From Marinococcus luteus_A (GTDB lineage Bacteria > Bacillota > Bacilli > Bacillales > Marinococcaceae), in assembly GCF_034497705.1 (NCBI RefSeq), contig NZ_JAXRUV010000002.1, forward strand, positions 310,001 through 374,000: a stretch of 64,000 nucleotides of DNA, written 5' to 3'. Both the position numbers and the translations under genes were made by a program. The notes beneath the pieces are model-generated. The model was not told where the DNA came from and searched no databases. It worked only from the letters and a program-made list of their open reading frames with translations. This document shows, in pieces, positions 8,719-16,647 of the stretch. The first letter of the stretch is position 1. Each line of letters starts with the position of its first letter.

Positions 8719-9204
8719 ATGGCCGTAGTTATTCGTTCGATGGAGTATAAAGATTTGGACCGTATCCGTGAAGTCGCAAGGGAGTGCTGGTACGACGCCT
8801 ACGAGGGTATTATTCCTCTGCCAGCCCAGGAGATGTATTTAAGTCAGGCCTATAACGATGAGATGTTAATGCGCCGCATATCCAAGCATACCTCCAAAGT
8901 AGCTGAAGTGGACGGGAAAGTCGTGGGATTTTCTGATTTAGGACCGATCGACGACAAACGAAGCTGTAAAATGTCTGCTATGTACCTGCTTCCTGATTAT
9001 CAAAGCCAGGGGATTGGAAAACAGCTGTTTGACGAAACGCTGATGGAAGAGCCGAACGCTAAAAAGATCCGGGTCTATATAGAGGAAAAAAATACACGCG
9101 GTCAGAAATTTTATGAAAAACAGGGATTTGAGAAAAAAGAAAAGCTTCAGGGGGAATTCGGCGGCTATCAGATTCCGATGCTGATTATGGAGAAGGAAAT
9201 GTAA
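8719..9204 (+). CDS. GNAT family N-acetyltransferase
   Basis: 161 residues from ATG 8719, with GAAGGAGG upstream. The fold is clear from the beta strand MAVVIRSMEYKDLDRIREVA, the central strand VAEVDGKVVGFSDLG, the acetyl-CoA pyrophosphate loop YLLPDYQSQGIGKQLF (Q/R-x-x-G-x-G/A), and the C-terminal RGQKFYEKQGFEKKEK. Substrate cannot be told from sequence; members acetylate small amines, antibiotics or protein N-termini. The gene stands alone. A structured repeat starts immediately after its stop codon. Confidence 0.88.
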   Translation: MAVVIRSMEYKDLDRIREVARECWYDAYEGIIPLPAQEMYLSQAYNDEMLMRRISKHTSKVAEVDGKVVGFSDLGPIDDKRSCKMSAMYLLPDYQSQGIGKQLFDETLMEEPNAKKIRVYIEEKNTRGQKFYEKQGFEKKEKLQGEFGGYQIPMLIMEKEM

Positions 9205-9324
9205 AAGAAAAGCGGAGGAAGCCTGACCAGCGATGCGTACCCTGGAAGAGCTTTGGAAAAGTGGCTTTTTCACTTTGACAAAGGTCTGAAGGGATGCGAC
9301 ATCGTTGGCTTCCGGAGCTGGACA
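9205..9324 (+). repeat. Structured intergenic repeat, unit A
   Basis: Constant left end AAGAAAAG (9205-9212) and right end CTGGACA (9318-9324). Between them GGAAGCC (9217-9223) pairs with GGCTTCC (9307-9313), then a 5-base left bulge TGACC, then AGCGATG (9229-9235) pairs with CATCGTT (9300-9306). Units at 12.5, 12.6 and 48.0 kb share the ends and the layout but not the stem sequence. Confidence 0.8.
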
Positions 9325-9360
9325 GAGAAAACGCGGTTGGCGAATAGAGGAAAAAGTAAC

Positions 9361-9471
9361 ACCCGGGTTAAAGGAATTTCGACTAAAACCGCTACGTCGT
9401 GTAGCAACGTCGAACTGACCCGCGTCGTGCGGGCCCGAAAAGCGGAGTTAGCCATAGCCTGTCCCCCGGGT
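9361..9471. repeat. Second type of intergenic repeat with GTCGT-loop hairpins
   Basis: ACCCGGG (9361-9367) can pair with CCCGGGT (9465-9471). Inside are TTCGAC (9378-9383) with GTCGAA (9409-9414), enclosing the hairpin GCTAC-GTCGT-GTAGC (9391-9405), then CCCGC-GTCGT-GCGGG (9419-9433). The two hairpins have different stems and the same loop. Similar GTCGT-loop elements occur between genes in other Bacillaceae as far as I recall; I cannot name the family. Confidence 0.65.
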
Positions 9472-9484
9472 CTGCGATTCTATA

Positions 9485-9524
9485 AAATAAAAAAGCTGCT
9501 TCCTCACAAAAGAGGAGCAGCTTT
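9485..9524 (-). terminator. Terminator of the minus-strand gene at 9545
   Basis: On the minus strand AAAGCTGCTCCTC pairs with GAGGAAGCAGCTTT (one bulged base) and is followed by a T-rich run, TTTTTTATTTT. Confidence 0.85.
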
Positions 9525-9544
9525 GCACTTGATAGATGATTATT

Positions 9545-9736
9545 TTAATGGGTTACTTCATTTTTTAATAGAACGATGCGGTGGTAAGGAAATTCTTCTT
9601 CTTTTCCTACAATTGGATAATCACTGAATTCTACAATAACCGTACGTTCAAATTCAGAAATAACTTTCATTTCATAGCCTTCGTAATGAACGACTTCTCC
9701 GGGCTCGAATTGGTCAAATTGTTTTTCGCCAGCCAT
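9545..9736 (-). CDS. Small hypothetical protein (63 aa), acidic, beta-rich
   Basis: I do not recognise a named family. The sequence FEPGEVVHYEGYEMKVISEF followed by RTVIVEFSD and RIVLLKNE has the strand pattern of a small SH3/KOW-like barrel, of the kind seen in several short Bacillus proteins of unknown role. ATG at 9736 has AAAGGTG upstream and a clear terminator follows, so the gene looks real and monocistronic. No cysteines, no membrane segment. Confidence 0.55.
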   Translation of the reverse strand: MAGEKQFDQFEPGEVVHYEGYEMKVISEFERTVIVEFSDYPIVGKEEEFPYHRIVLLKNEVTH

Positions 9737-9929
9737 TTACATCAACACCTTTTGACTTTATTAAATTACATTACCCTTTTTTATAATGATTAAACATCAC
9801 TTGAAAGTACAGGCATAATACATATATTCTCGTGAAACAGGAACGATTTGTCAATATAGTTGCAGCAGACTGGTAAATCAGCTAAACTAATTGAAGTTTT
9901 TGAAGGAACGAAATAAATGGAGGATGGTC

Positions 9930-10205
9930 ATGAGCCTGGAAGAAAAAGAGAGAAAGCTGCAGCAGCTCACAGCTAAAGAAGCGCTTCTTGGTGTTGCTAT
10001 TGCTGTGGGCCATTTTATTTGGTGGTTTGGTTTTGCATATGGGCTTGGGGGCAGAGACCCCGAGAATTATCAATACATACTGGGTATGCCTGACTGGCTT
10101 TTTTACAGCTGCGTACTCGGGCCGGTTCTTTTACTCATTACTCTTTGGTTTGTCGTAAAGTTCGTCCTCCGCGATATTCCTCTTGATCAGGAGGAAGACC
10201 GATGA
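9930..10205 (+). CDS. yhdT: YhdT family small membrane protein
   Basis: 91 residues from ATG 9930, with TGGAGG six bases upstream (earlier in-frame starts lack a ribosome site). Two membrane segments flank a short polar loop: ALLGVAIAVGHFIWWFGFAYG (about 24-44) and LFYSCVLGPVLLLITLWFVV. YhdT proteins are almost always encoded directly before the sodium/pantothenate symporter PanF, and here the stop overlaps the panF start by four bases. It probably acts with PanF, but no activity is known. Confidence 0.85.
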   Translation: MSLEEKERKLQQLTAKEALLGVAIAVGHFIWWFGFAYGLGGRDPENYQYILGMPDWLFYSCVLGPVLLLITLWFVVKFVLRDIPLDQEEDR

Positions 10206-11653
10206 ATATAGAAGTGATTGTGCCATTAGTCGTTTTTTTACTTTTTACGTTTGCGATCGGTATCTGGTCCGCTAAAAAAAGGACCGGAGCTACATCTTTT
10301 CTTCATGACTACTATTTAGGAAGTCGTGAACTTGGAGGACTGGTACTGGCCATGACAATGGTTGCGACGTACGGCAGTGCGAGCAGCTTTGTTGGAGGTC
10401 CCGGCATCGCCTACGACCGCGGACTTGGCTGGGTGCTGTTATCCATGGCCCAGGTGGTTACCGGCTATTTCACGCTCATGATCCTCGGCAAGCGGTTTGC
10501 CATCATGGCCCGCCGGTACCGGGCTGTTACACTCGTGGATTTTCTCCGCTCCCGCTATAATAACGGACTGGTCGTTATTATAGGAGCATTCAGCATTGTC
10601 ATCTTTTTATTTTCCGCGATGGCCGCGCAGTGGGTAGGAGGAGCGAGGCTGATCGAATCGGTCACAGGCATGAGCTATCAGGCGTCCCTGTTTCTGTTTG
10701 CAGCAGCAGTGCTGTTTTATGTAATCATCGGAGGCTTCCGGGCAGTAGTGGTTACAGACGCAGTGCAGGGTATTATTATGGTCGTCGGTACGTTGATCAT
10801 TTTTACCGCCACACTGATAGCTGGAGGCGGAATGAACAATATTATGACCTCCCTGTATCAGGAAAACCCAAACCTAGTTACACCGTTCGGCGCAGACGGG
10901 GATTTAACCGCACTCTATGTATCGTCATTTTGGATTTTAGTCGGTGTGGGAGTAGTCGGACTGCCCCAGGTGGCAGTACGGGCGATGTCATATAAAAGCT
11001 CAGCTGCTATGCACCGTGCGCTTCTTATCGGAACAGCAGTGGTTGCTTTTATGATGTTTGGCATGCATATGGCCGGGGTGATGGGCCGCGTCGTCGTCCC
11101 GGGCATTGAAGTGGCCGATACCGTTATGCCGGAGCTGACGATGACCGTCCTTCCCGGATGGCTGGCCGGTATCGTACTGGCAGCGCCGATGGCGGCTATC
11201 ATGAGCACCGTGGATTCCCTGCTTCTAATGATCAGCTCCTCAGTAGTCAAAGACGTATACATTAACTATATCAGGCCCGACGCTTCGGAAAACAGAATAC
11301 GCATGCTGAGTTTGGTTGTTACGGCAGCAGTCGGCATTATCGTTGTAGCTATTTCGTGGAGTCCGCCGGAGTTTTTAATCTGGCTGAATCTGTTTGCCTT
11401 TGGAGGACTGGAAGCCGCGTTTATCTGGCCAATCGTTTTAGGACTGTATTGGAAAAAAGCAAACGGATGGGGAGCGCTTGCAGCGATGATCACCGGTATC
11501 GCCTCATACATGATTATTTCGATCTGGCTCCCGGGGTGGCTCGGTATGCACGAAGTAGCAATGCCTGTTCTTTTTTCACTTGCAGCGTTTGTGCTCGTGT
11601 CTCTTGTCACAAGCCGGCAGCAGAATGAATGGGCGCCCCTGGAAAACAATTAA
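10202..11653 (+). CDS. panF: Sodium/pantothenate symporter
   Basis: 483 residues with about 13 membrane segments, the sodium:solute symporter (SSF, LeuT fold) layout. Near the N-terminus YYLGSRELGGLVLAMTMVAT and YGSASSFVGGPG match PanF closely; the SSF signature region GGFRAVVVTDAVQGIIMV is present. It imports pantothenate, the vitamin B5 precursor of coenzyme A, with sodium. Sodium coupling suits a salt- or alkali-loving host. ATG 10202 overlaps the yhdT stop, so the two are translated together. Confidence 0.93.
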   Translation: MNIEVIVPLVVFLLFTFAIGIWSAKKRTGATSFLHDYYLGSRELGGLVLAMTMVATYGSASSFVGGPGIAYDRGLGWVLLSMAQVVTGYFTLMILGKRFAIMARRYRAVTLVDFLRSRYNNGLVVIIGAFSIVIFLFSAMAAQWVGGARLIESVTGMSYQASLFLFAAAVLFYVIIGGFRAVVVTDAVQGIIMVVGTLIIFTATLIAGGGMNNIMTSLYQENPNLVTPFGADGDLTALYVSSFWILVGVGVVGLPQVAVRAMSYKSSAAMHRALLIGTAVVAFMMFGMHMAGVMGRVVVPGIEVADTVMPELTMTVLPGWLAGIVLAAPMAAIMSTVDSLLLMISSSVVKDVYINYIRPDASENRIRMLSLVVTAAVGIIVVAISWSPPEFLIWLNLFAFGGLEAAFIWPIVLGLYWKKANGWGALAAMITGIASYMIISIWLPGWLGMHEVAMPVLFSLAAFVLVSLVTSRQQNEWAPLENN

Positions 11654-11814
11654 GCAGGCAGCCGGTAAATTCTATCAGTAAGAATTGAATAATAATTATG
11701 GAATTTTTCTTCGAAATATGTTTATAATTTTAGGTATGAATTTTCGTAGCGATGAAGCGATTAATATAAAGGAATCAGCATAAGGGCATGTTTGTGAAAA
11801 GGAGCGATGAAGCT

Positions 11815-12348
11815 GTGAAAATAAACGAGTTGAGCGAAGAAAAAGTACGGGAAATGTCTTCGATGGAACTGGCGTATATGATCCTCGAAGAAGAGGGCGG
11901 AGCATCAGGCTATACGAGAGTTATGGACCGGCTGACAGAATTAAAAGGGTACACAGAAGAGGAAAGAAAAAGTCGGATGATCAAATTGTTTACATCCATG
12001 AATTTGGATGGACGGTTTGTGCATCTGGGCGAAAATCACTGGGGTCTTCGCGGATGGTATCCTCTCGATCAGTCAGATGAAGAACTGAGCCACACAGTGC
12101 AGGGTTCGGACGAGCTTGCTGAAGAGATTGATCCGGAGGAAGAAACGTATGACGATGATCTGGTAGACATTTCCGATGACCTGGACGCCATCTCTAAAAA
12201 AGACGACGCCGATGAAGATACATTTGATGATAATGATCTTGAAGGCTTTGAGCCGGGCAACTCGGGGCCAGGCTTCGATGAAGAAGACGAAGATGAAGAA
12301 GAAAGTGGAAGCGACAATACAGAGGAAAGTGGAGAAGAGAGCCGGTAA
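11815..12348 (+). CDS. rpoE: DNA-directed RNA polymerase subunit delta
   Basis: 177 residues from GTG 11815 (AAGGAG ten bases upstream; upstream ATG 11788 would add an unneeded leader). An N-terminal folded HARE-type domain (MSSMELAYMILEEEGGASG; WGLRGWYPLDQSDEE) is followed by a very acidic, disordered tail of Asp/Glu from about residue 100. Delta binds RNA polymerase, speeds recycling and sharpens response to initiating NTP levels, which matters for the downstream pyrG. Gene order rpoE-pyrG is as in B. subtilis, though here 490 bases apart. Confidence 0.95.
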   Translation: MKINELSEEKVREMSSMELAYMILEEEGGASGYTRVMDRLTELKGYTEEERKSRMIKLFTSMNLDGRFVHLGENHWGLRGWYPLDQSDEELSHTVQGSDELAEEIDPEEETYDDDLVDISDDLDAISKKDDADEDTFDDNDLEGFEPGNSGPGFDEEDEDEEESGSDNTEESGEESR

Positions 12349-12366
12349 TTTTATCGTGGTCAAATC

Positions 12367-12395
12367 TTGACTTTCGAAACTCGTATAGGTACAAT
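12367..12395 (+). promoter_or_regulatory. SigA promoter of pyrG
   Basis: TTGACT (12367-12372), 17 bases, TACAAT (12390-12395). The expected start falls on the GGGC at 12403-12406, seven bases after the -10. Confidence 0.85.
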
Positions 12396-12402
12396 CATTT
12401 TT

Positions 12403-12504
12403 GGGCTGTGACGTAAAGGTGAAAATGATACCTATATAAGCATGAACGATAAACAAAAGTGTGCCCCCTCCATATGGTGGCAGGGCGCCACTTTTGTTTT
12501 TTTT
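12403..12504 (+). promoter_or_regulatory. pyrG leader: CTP-sensing attenuator with intrinsic terminator
   Basis: The transcript should begin GGGC, with the first C at position 4. About 50 bases on, a hairpin has arms ACAAAAGTG (12453-12461) and CACTTTTGT (12489-12497), an inner GCCC/GGGC pairing, and eight Ts. Its left arm carries the pyrimidine tract CCCCCTCC (12464-12471). This is the layout of the B. subtilis pyrG system: with low CTP, polymerase adds extra Gs at the 5' end, the G run pairs with the tract, and the terminator does not form. Confidence 0.8.
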
Positions 12505-12511
12505 ATGAATA

Positions 12512-12629
12512 AAGAAAAGCGGGGGAGCCTTGTTCAACCGCGACAGGTACTTCCCAGACATGCAGGGCAGCCTGCTGTCCGAAACCGGCTGGAAAGTAAC
12601 CCCGAGCGGTTAGGCTCCGAAGCTGGACA
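12512..12629 (+). repeat. Structured intergenic repeat, unit B
   Basis: Ends AAGAAAAG (12512-12519) and CTGGACA (12623-12629). Outer stem GGAGCCT (12524-12530) with AGGCTCC (12612-12618); left bulge TGTTC; inner stem AACCGC (12536-12541) with GCGGTT (12606-12611). Shares a junction with unit C. Confidence 0.85.
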
Positions 12630-12753
12630 AAGAAAAGCGGAGGGTGTTTGGGCACCAGCTTAAACGGCTCGTCGGTTTCAGTCGGCTTGAGACGAAGTCG
12701 CAAACGATCTGAAATCACGAATGGGTTAAGCTGGTAACACCCGAAGCTGGACA
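12630..12753 (+). repeat. Structured intergenic repeat, unit C
   Basis: Ends AAGAAAAG (12630-12637) and CTGGACA (12747-12753). Outer stem GGGTGTT (12642-12648) with AACACCC (12736-12742); left bulge TGGGC; inner stem ACCAGCTTAA (12654-12663) with TTAAGCTGGT (12726-12735). Directly follows unit B and precedes a truncated unit. Confidence 0.85.
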
Positions 12754-12787
12754 AAGAAAAGCGGAGGAAGCCTATTCAACGGCGCGG
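12754..12787 (+). repeat. Structured intergenic repeat, truncated unit D
   Basis: Left half only: AAGAAAAG (12754-12761), arm GGAAGCC (12766-12772), bulge TATTC, then AACGGCGCGG. No matching right arm or CTGGACA end follows before pyrG. Confidence 0.7.
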
Positions 12788-12841
12788 ACCCTGAAAGCAC
12801 TATTTTAAAGAACATTTATATAAAGAGAGGCAGATAGGTAT

Positions 12842-14443
12842 ATGGCGAGTAAATATATTTTCGTTACTGGCGGCGTTGTATCTTCGTTAGGTAAAGGCAT
12901 TACAGCAGCTTCCCTCGGAAGACTGCTTAAAAACAGAGGACTTAGTGTTACTATCCAAAAGTTTGACCCATATATCAACGTGGACCCGGGAACAATGAGC
13001 CCGTATCAGCACGGGGAGGTTTTCGTTACAGACGATGGAGCGGAAACAGACCTGGATCTCGGACACTATGAACGCTTTATCGATATCAACCTCAGCAAAA
13101 ACAGCAATGTCACGACCGGAAAAGTATACTCCTCCGTTATTCGCAAAGAACGGCGCGGCGACTATCTCGGCGGCACTGTACAGGTTATTCCGCACGTCAC
13201 AAATGAAATCAAGGAACGGGTGTACCGTGCAGGAAGGGAAACGGGAGCCGATGTAGTAATTACAGAAATCGGCGGTACGGTCGGCGATATTGAAAGTCTG
13301 CCGTTTCTTGAAGCCATTCGTCAGATCAAAAGCGATGTCGGACGCGACAACGTAATGTACGTGCACTGTACGTTAATTCCATACTTATCCGCAGCAGGAG
13401 AAATGAAATCAAAACCGACGCAGCATAGCGTCAAAGAGCTGCGCGGCATTGGCATCCAGCCGAACGTCATTGTGCTCCGGACAGAAAAGCCGGTACCGGA
13501 AAACATGAAAGAAAAGATTGCATCGTTCTGCGACGTGCCTTCAGAGTCAGTCATTGAAGCAGGGGATGCAGAAGTGTTATATCAGATCCCGCTTGAACTG
13601 CAGCGCCAGCATATGGACCAGATCGTCTGCGATCATCTGAAGCTGACAGCGCCGCCGGCAGAAATGACGGAATGGACGGCGCTCGTCGACCGGGTGAAAA
13701 ACTTAAGCAAAACGGTACGTATTGCCCTGGTGGGAAAATATGTAGCGCTTCCGGATGCGTATCTTTCAGTGGCGGAGTCGCTGAAGCACGCCGGGTACCA
13801 CTTTGATGCAGACATCGAAATCGACTGGGTGCAGTCGGAGGATCTGGATAAGAATAATGTGGCTGAGCGCCTGAAGGATGCCGATGGCATTCTTGTGCCC
13901 GGAGGCTTCGGCGACCGGGGGATCCAGGGCAAAATTGAGGCGATCACCTATGCACGGGAACAGAAAATCCCGTTTCTCGGAATTTGTCTTGGCATGCAGC
14001 TTGCAAGCGTGGAATTTGCGAGAAACGTGGCGGGCATAGAGGATGCAGGCTCGGCAGAATTTCACCCCGACGCCAAAAACGCAGTAATCGACCTGCTTCC
14101 GGAGCAGAAGGATGTAGAAGATCTTGGCGGCACGCTCCGGCTCGGTCTTTACCCTTGTAAGCTAAAAGAAGGGTCCCGTGCAAAGGAAGCTTACGATGAG
14201 GCGGAGATCGTCTACGAACGTCACCGCCACCGCTATGAATTCAGCAATGCCTACAGAGAACAGCTCGAAAACAACGGATTTATCTTCAGCGGTACGAGTC
14301 CAGACGGGCGCCTGGCAGAAATTATCGAAGTAGCAGACCATCCTTACTTTGTTGCTTCGCAGTTTCACCCGGAATTTGTTTCCCGCCCGACTCGCCCGCA
14401 GCCTTTGTTCCGCGAATTTATCCGTTATTCCGCAGGGGAATAA
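12842..14443 (+). CDS. pyrG: CTP synthase
   Basis: 533 residues. Makes CTP from UTP, ATP and glutamine. The N-terminal synthetase domain starts MASKYIFVTGGVVSSLGKGITAAS-type with the P-loop VSSLGKGIT; the C-terminal class I glutamine amidotransferase domain has the nucleophile Cys in FLGICLGMQ and the His/Glu pair in QFHPEF. ATG 12842 is preceded by AGAGAGGCAG. Expression is most likely set by the GGG-start attenuator 330-440 bases upstream. Structured repeats fill the gap between terminator and gene. Confidence 0.98.
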   Translation: MASKYIFVTGGVVSSLGKGITAASLGRLLKNRGLSVTIQKFDPYINVDPGTMSPYQHGEVFVTDDGAETDLDLGHYERFIDINLSKNSNVTTGKVYSSVIRKERRGDYLGGTVQVIPHVTNEIKERVYRAGRETGADVVITEIGGTVGDIESLPFLEAIRQIKSDVGRDNVMYVHCTLIPYLSAAGEMKSKPTQHSVKELRGIGIQPNVIVLRTEKPVPENMKEKIASFCDVPSESVIEAGDAEVLYQIPLELQRQHMDQIVCDHLKLTAPPAEMTEWTALVDRVKNLSKTVRIALVGKYVALPDAYLSVAESLKHAGYHFDADIEIDWVQSEDLDKNNVAERLKDADGILVPGGFGDRGIQGKIEAITYAREQKIPFLGICLGMQLASVEFARNVAGIEDAGSAEFHPDAKNAVIDLLPEQKDVEDLGGTLRLGLYPCKLKEGSRAKEAYDEAEIVYERHRHRYEFSNAYREQLENNGFIFSGTSPDGRLAEIIEVADHPYFVASQFHPEFVSRPTRPQPLFREFIRYSAGE

Positions 14444-14451
14444 ATAAAAGT

Positions 14452-14487
14452 AAGCCTGGATGGTGTCTATGCCATCCAGGCTTCTTT
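14452..14487. terminator. Terminator between pyrG and ywjG
   Basis: AAGCCTGGATGG pairs with CCATCCAGGCTT (12 bp), loop TGTCTATG, then CTTTG. The minus strand continues into ACTTTTATTT, so it may serve both convergent genes. Confidence 0.85.
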
Positions 14488-14505
14488 GTGCAGCATACTT
14501 CTGCT

Positions 14506-15027
14506 TTATTCGAGTTCATCTGATAATTCTTTAATATATAAATATAAAAGCTGACCGGCGAAGAAAGCTGATAAAGCAAATGGGTCCCCGTAGCGCTCTC
14601 CCTTTTCATCTGGAATGACCGGTTCGGCTGAGGGTGCTGTAATATGGCAGTTTAACGGCCCGAGCAGTTCGTTGATCCGGGCATCGTCCTGCGTGTAAAT
14701 AATTAAAGGTGTTTCGCTGTTTTGGCATGTCTGGATAAACGAAAGCATCTCCTCGCGTTCGTCGGGATGGATGATTAAAAGCAAACGGTCGACCTCGGAC
14801 AGGGCTTCGGTATCGGGAGAAGGTATAATGGCCGTTGTTCCTTCCGGGGCATCCGATTGAGCGGCAAGCGCCAGGGCAATGGAATGAGCGGACGGAGATC
14901 CCGCTACCCAGAGTCTGCCCAGTCCCCTAACAGCCTGGACAGCCAGACGTGCTGCGTCTTCAAACTCTTCCTCCTGATCCATGATGCTTTGAAATTTACC
15001 CTGAAGCTGGGTGGAAAAAATTTTCAT
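14506..15027 (-). CDS. ywjG: DUF2529 protein, YwjG-like
   Basis: 173 residues from ATG 15027 (AAGAGGA upstream); the longer reading from 15072 has no ribosome site. DUF2529 proteins resemble SIS (sugar isomerase-like) domains: note LWVAGSPSAHSIALALA and LLLIIHPDEREE. It lies opposite in direction between pyrG and spo0F, exactly as ywjG does in B. subtilis. No function is known. It ends close to the shared pyrG terminator. Confidence 0.85.
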   Translation of the reverse strand: MKIFSTQLQGKFQSIMDQEEEFEDAARLAVQAVRGLGRLWVAGSPSAHSIALALAAQSDAPEGTTAIIPSPDTEALSEVDRLLLIIHPDEREEMLSFIQTCQNSETPLIIYTQDDARINELLGPLNCHITAPSAEPVIPDEKGERYGDPFALSAFFAGQLLYLYIKELSDELE

Positions 15028-15141
15028 GAAAATCCTCTTTTCTGCTTTGAAATTAATGGATGGCTGAAACATACGTGGTCATAAATCTTATAGTAATATA
15101 TACTGCAGGTAGAAGAAAGTAGAGAAGGAGGAATTCATGCA

Positions 15142-15510
15142 ATGGAACGGGTGTTAATTGTAGATGATCAAATGGGAATCCGGCTTCTCTTAAAAGAGGT
15201 ACTCGAAGAAGAGGGGTACACCGTCAAAGAAGCACATAACGGCGAGCTTGCTTTACATATGGTGGAAGAATGGACGCCGGAAATTTTTATCATCGATATG
15301 AAACTCCCGGGGATCGACGGACTCACACTGCTTAAAGAGCTTCAAAGCGCCTCCCGCCTCGAAGACGCCTACGTGATTATAATGACCGCCTATGGTGAAA
15401 AGGAACAGGTGGAAGCGGCCAGGCAGAACGGAGCGGATTACTATATCGCCAAGCCGTTTGACATTGAAAACTTAAAGAGCGTCATCGGCAAACTTTCGCA
15501 AGAAGGGTGA
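15142..15510 (+). CDS. spo0F: Sporulation phosphorelay response regulator Spo0F
   Basis: 122 residues, a single receiver domain with no output domain. The acidic pocket is LIVDDQMGIR (Asp8, Asp9), the phosphorylated Asp52 is in IIDMKLPG, and the switch residues are Thr in IMTAYGE and Lys in AKPFDIE. In Bacillus, Spo0F takes phosphate from sensor kinases and passes it to Spo0B, then Spo0A. ATG 15142 has AAGGAGG about ten bases upstream; ATG 15137 is out of frame. It is retained although several later sporulation genes are missing from this neighbourhood. Confidence 0.93.
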   Translation: MERVLIVDDQMGIRLLLKEVLEEEGYTVKEAHNGELALHMVEEWTPEIFIIDMKLPGIDGLTLLKELQSASRLEDAYVIIMTAYGEKEQVEAARQNGADYYIAKPFDIENLKSVIGKLSQEG

Positions 15511-15758
15511 CAACTGGCCTCGATATGCTATAATGAAAAAAGAATTTGAGTAAGATTTACATAGCATAGTCGGTTTGTTTTCAAGCGGAAGTATCTGACA
15601 GTGAAGACGTCCTGATCGTATCATCATTACGCTTTAATACACACTACCCGATGCAGCCTGAATGAAAGCTGCAGATGCTTTCGTGTGCTTAAATATATTT
15701 ACTATGTATGGAAGCTGCTCAAACATTTTGCTTGAAACGAAGAGGGAGGATATTTTTT

Positions 15759-16622
15759 ATGCCATTGGTATCAATGACGGAAATGCTGAAAACAGCACAA
15801 AAAAATCAGTATGCCGTAGGACAGTTCAACTTGAACAACATGGAATTCACCCAGGCCATTCTTCAGGCGGCTGAAGAAGAAAAATCCCCAGTAATCTGCG
15901 GTGTTTCTGAAGGAGCAGCCCGCTACATGGGTGGCTTCGAAACAGTCGTTACTCTGGTAAAAGCGTTGATGAAAGAATATAACGTAACAGTACCTGTAGC
16001 CATTCACCTCGACCACGGTTCGAGCTTTGAAAACTGCATGAAGGCAATGAAAGCAGGCTTTACTTCTGTAATGATCGACGGCTCCCACCATCCGCTTGAA
16101 TACAACATTGAAATGACTAAGCGCGTTGTCGACGCTGCACATGCGATCGGCGTATCTGTAGAAGCCGAGCTCGGCCGTGTAGGCGGCCAGGAAGACGACC
16201 TGGTCGTTTCTGAAGCGGAAGAAGCTTACGCTATTCCTGCAGAATGTAAAGAGCTTGTAGAGCAGACTGGTGTTGACTGCTTCGCAGCAGCGCTTGGCTC
16301 TGTGCACGGTCCGTACAAAGGCGAGCCGAACCTCAGCTTTACCCGTATGGAAGAAATCCAACAGCTCGTGGATGTTCCGTTCGTTCTGCACGGTGGTACA
16401 GGCATTCCGACAGAAGATGTGAAAAAAGCGATCCGTTACGGTCACGCAAAAGTGAACGTAAACACGGAAAGCCAAATGTCTTCTGCGGCTAAAGTACGAG
16501 AAGTACTGGCAGAGCAGCCGAACCAGTATGACCCTCGTAAATATCTCGGCCCAGCACGCGATGCCATCAAAGAAACAGTGAAGTTCAAAATGCAGGAATT
16601 TGGTTCTTCCAACCAGGCGTAA
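15759..16622 (+). CDS. fbaA: Class II fructose-1,6-bisphosphate aldolase
   Basis: 287 residues from ATG 15759, with GGGAGG nine bases upstream. Zinc-dependent aldolase of glycolysis and gluconeogenesis that splits fructose-1,6-bisphosphate to DHAP and glyceraldehyde-3-phosphate. Visible: VAIHLDHGSSFE (catalytic Asp, zinc His), SVHGPYKGEPNL, FVLHGGTG (zinc His) and the phosphate-binding INVNTE-like KVNVNTESQ. Codon choice is strongly biased to GAA, GTA, CGT, as expected for a highly expressed gene. Position after spo0F matches B. subtilis. Confidence 0.97.
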   Translation: MPLVSMTEMLKTAQKNQYAVGQFNLNNMEFTQAILQAAEEEKSPVICGVSEGAARYMGGFETVVTLVKALMKEYNVTVPVAIHLDHGSSFENCMKAMKAGFTSVMIDGSHHPLEYNIEMTKRVVDAAHAIGVSVEAELGRVGGQEDDLVVSEAEEAYAIPAECKELVEQTGVDCFAAALGSVHGPYKGEPNLSFTRMEEIQQLVDVPFVLHGGTGIPTEDVKKAIRYGHAKVNVNTESQMSSAAKVREVLAEQPNQYDPRKYLGPARDAIKETVKFKMQEFGSSNQA

Positions 16623-16647
16623 TTAATGAGCATGAAGCGAAGAAAAA

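Noticed and set aside
9253..9627. Open frame of 124 codons after the GNAT gene
   Set aside because: It runs through two structured repeats and a terminator; the translation is low-complexity and has no start signal.
12442..12754. Open frames within the rpoE-pyrG gap on both strands
   Set aside because: They cross the pyrG attenuator hairpin and the tandem repeats. The repeats explain their sequence better than coding does.
12512..12787. CRISPR array
   Set aside because: Only two and a half units, each about 120 bases, with self-complementary arms of differing sequence. No short direct repeats with equal spacers and no cas genes.
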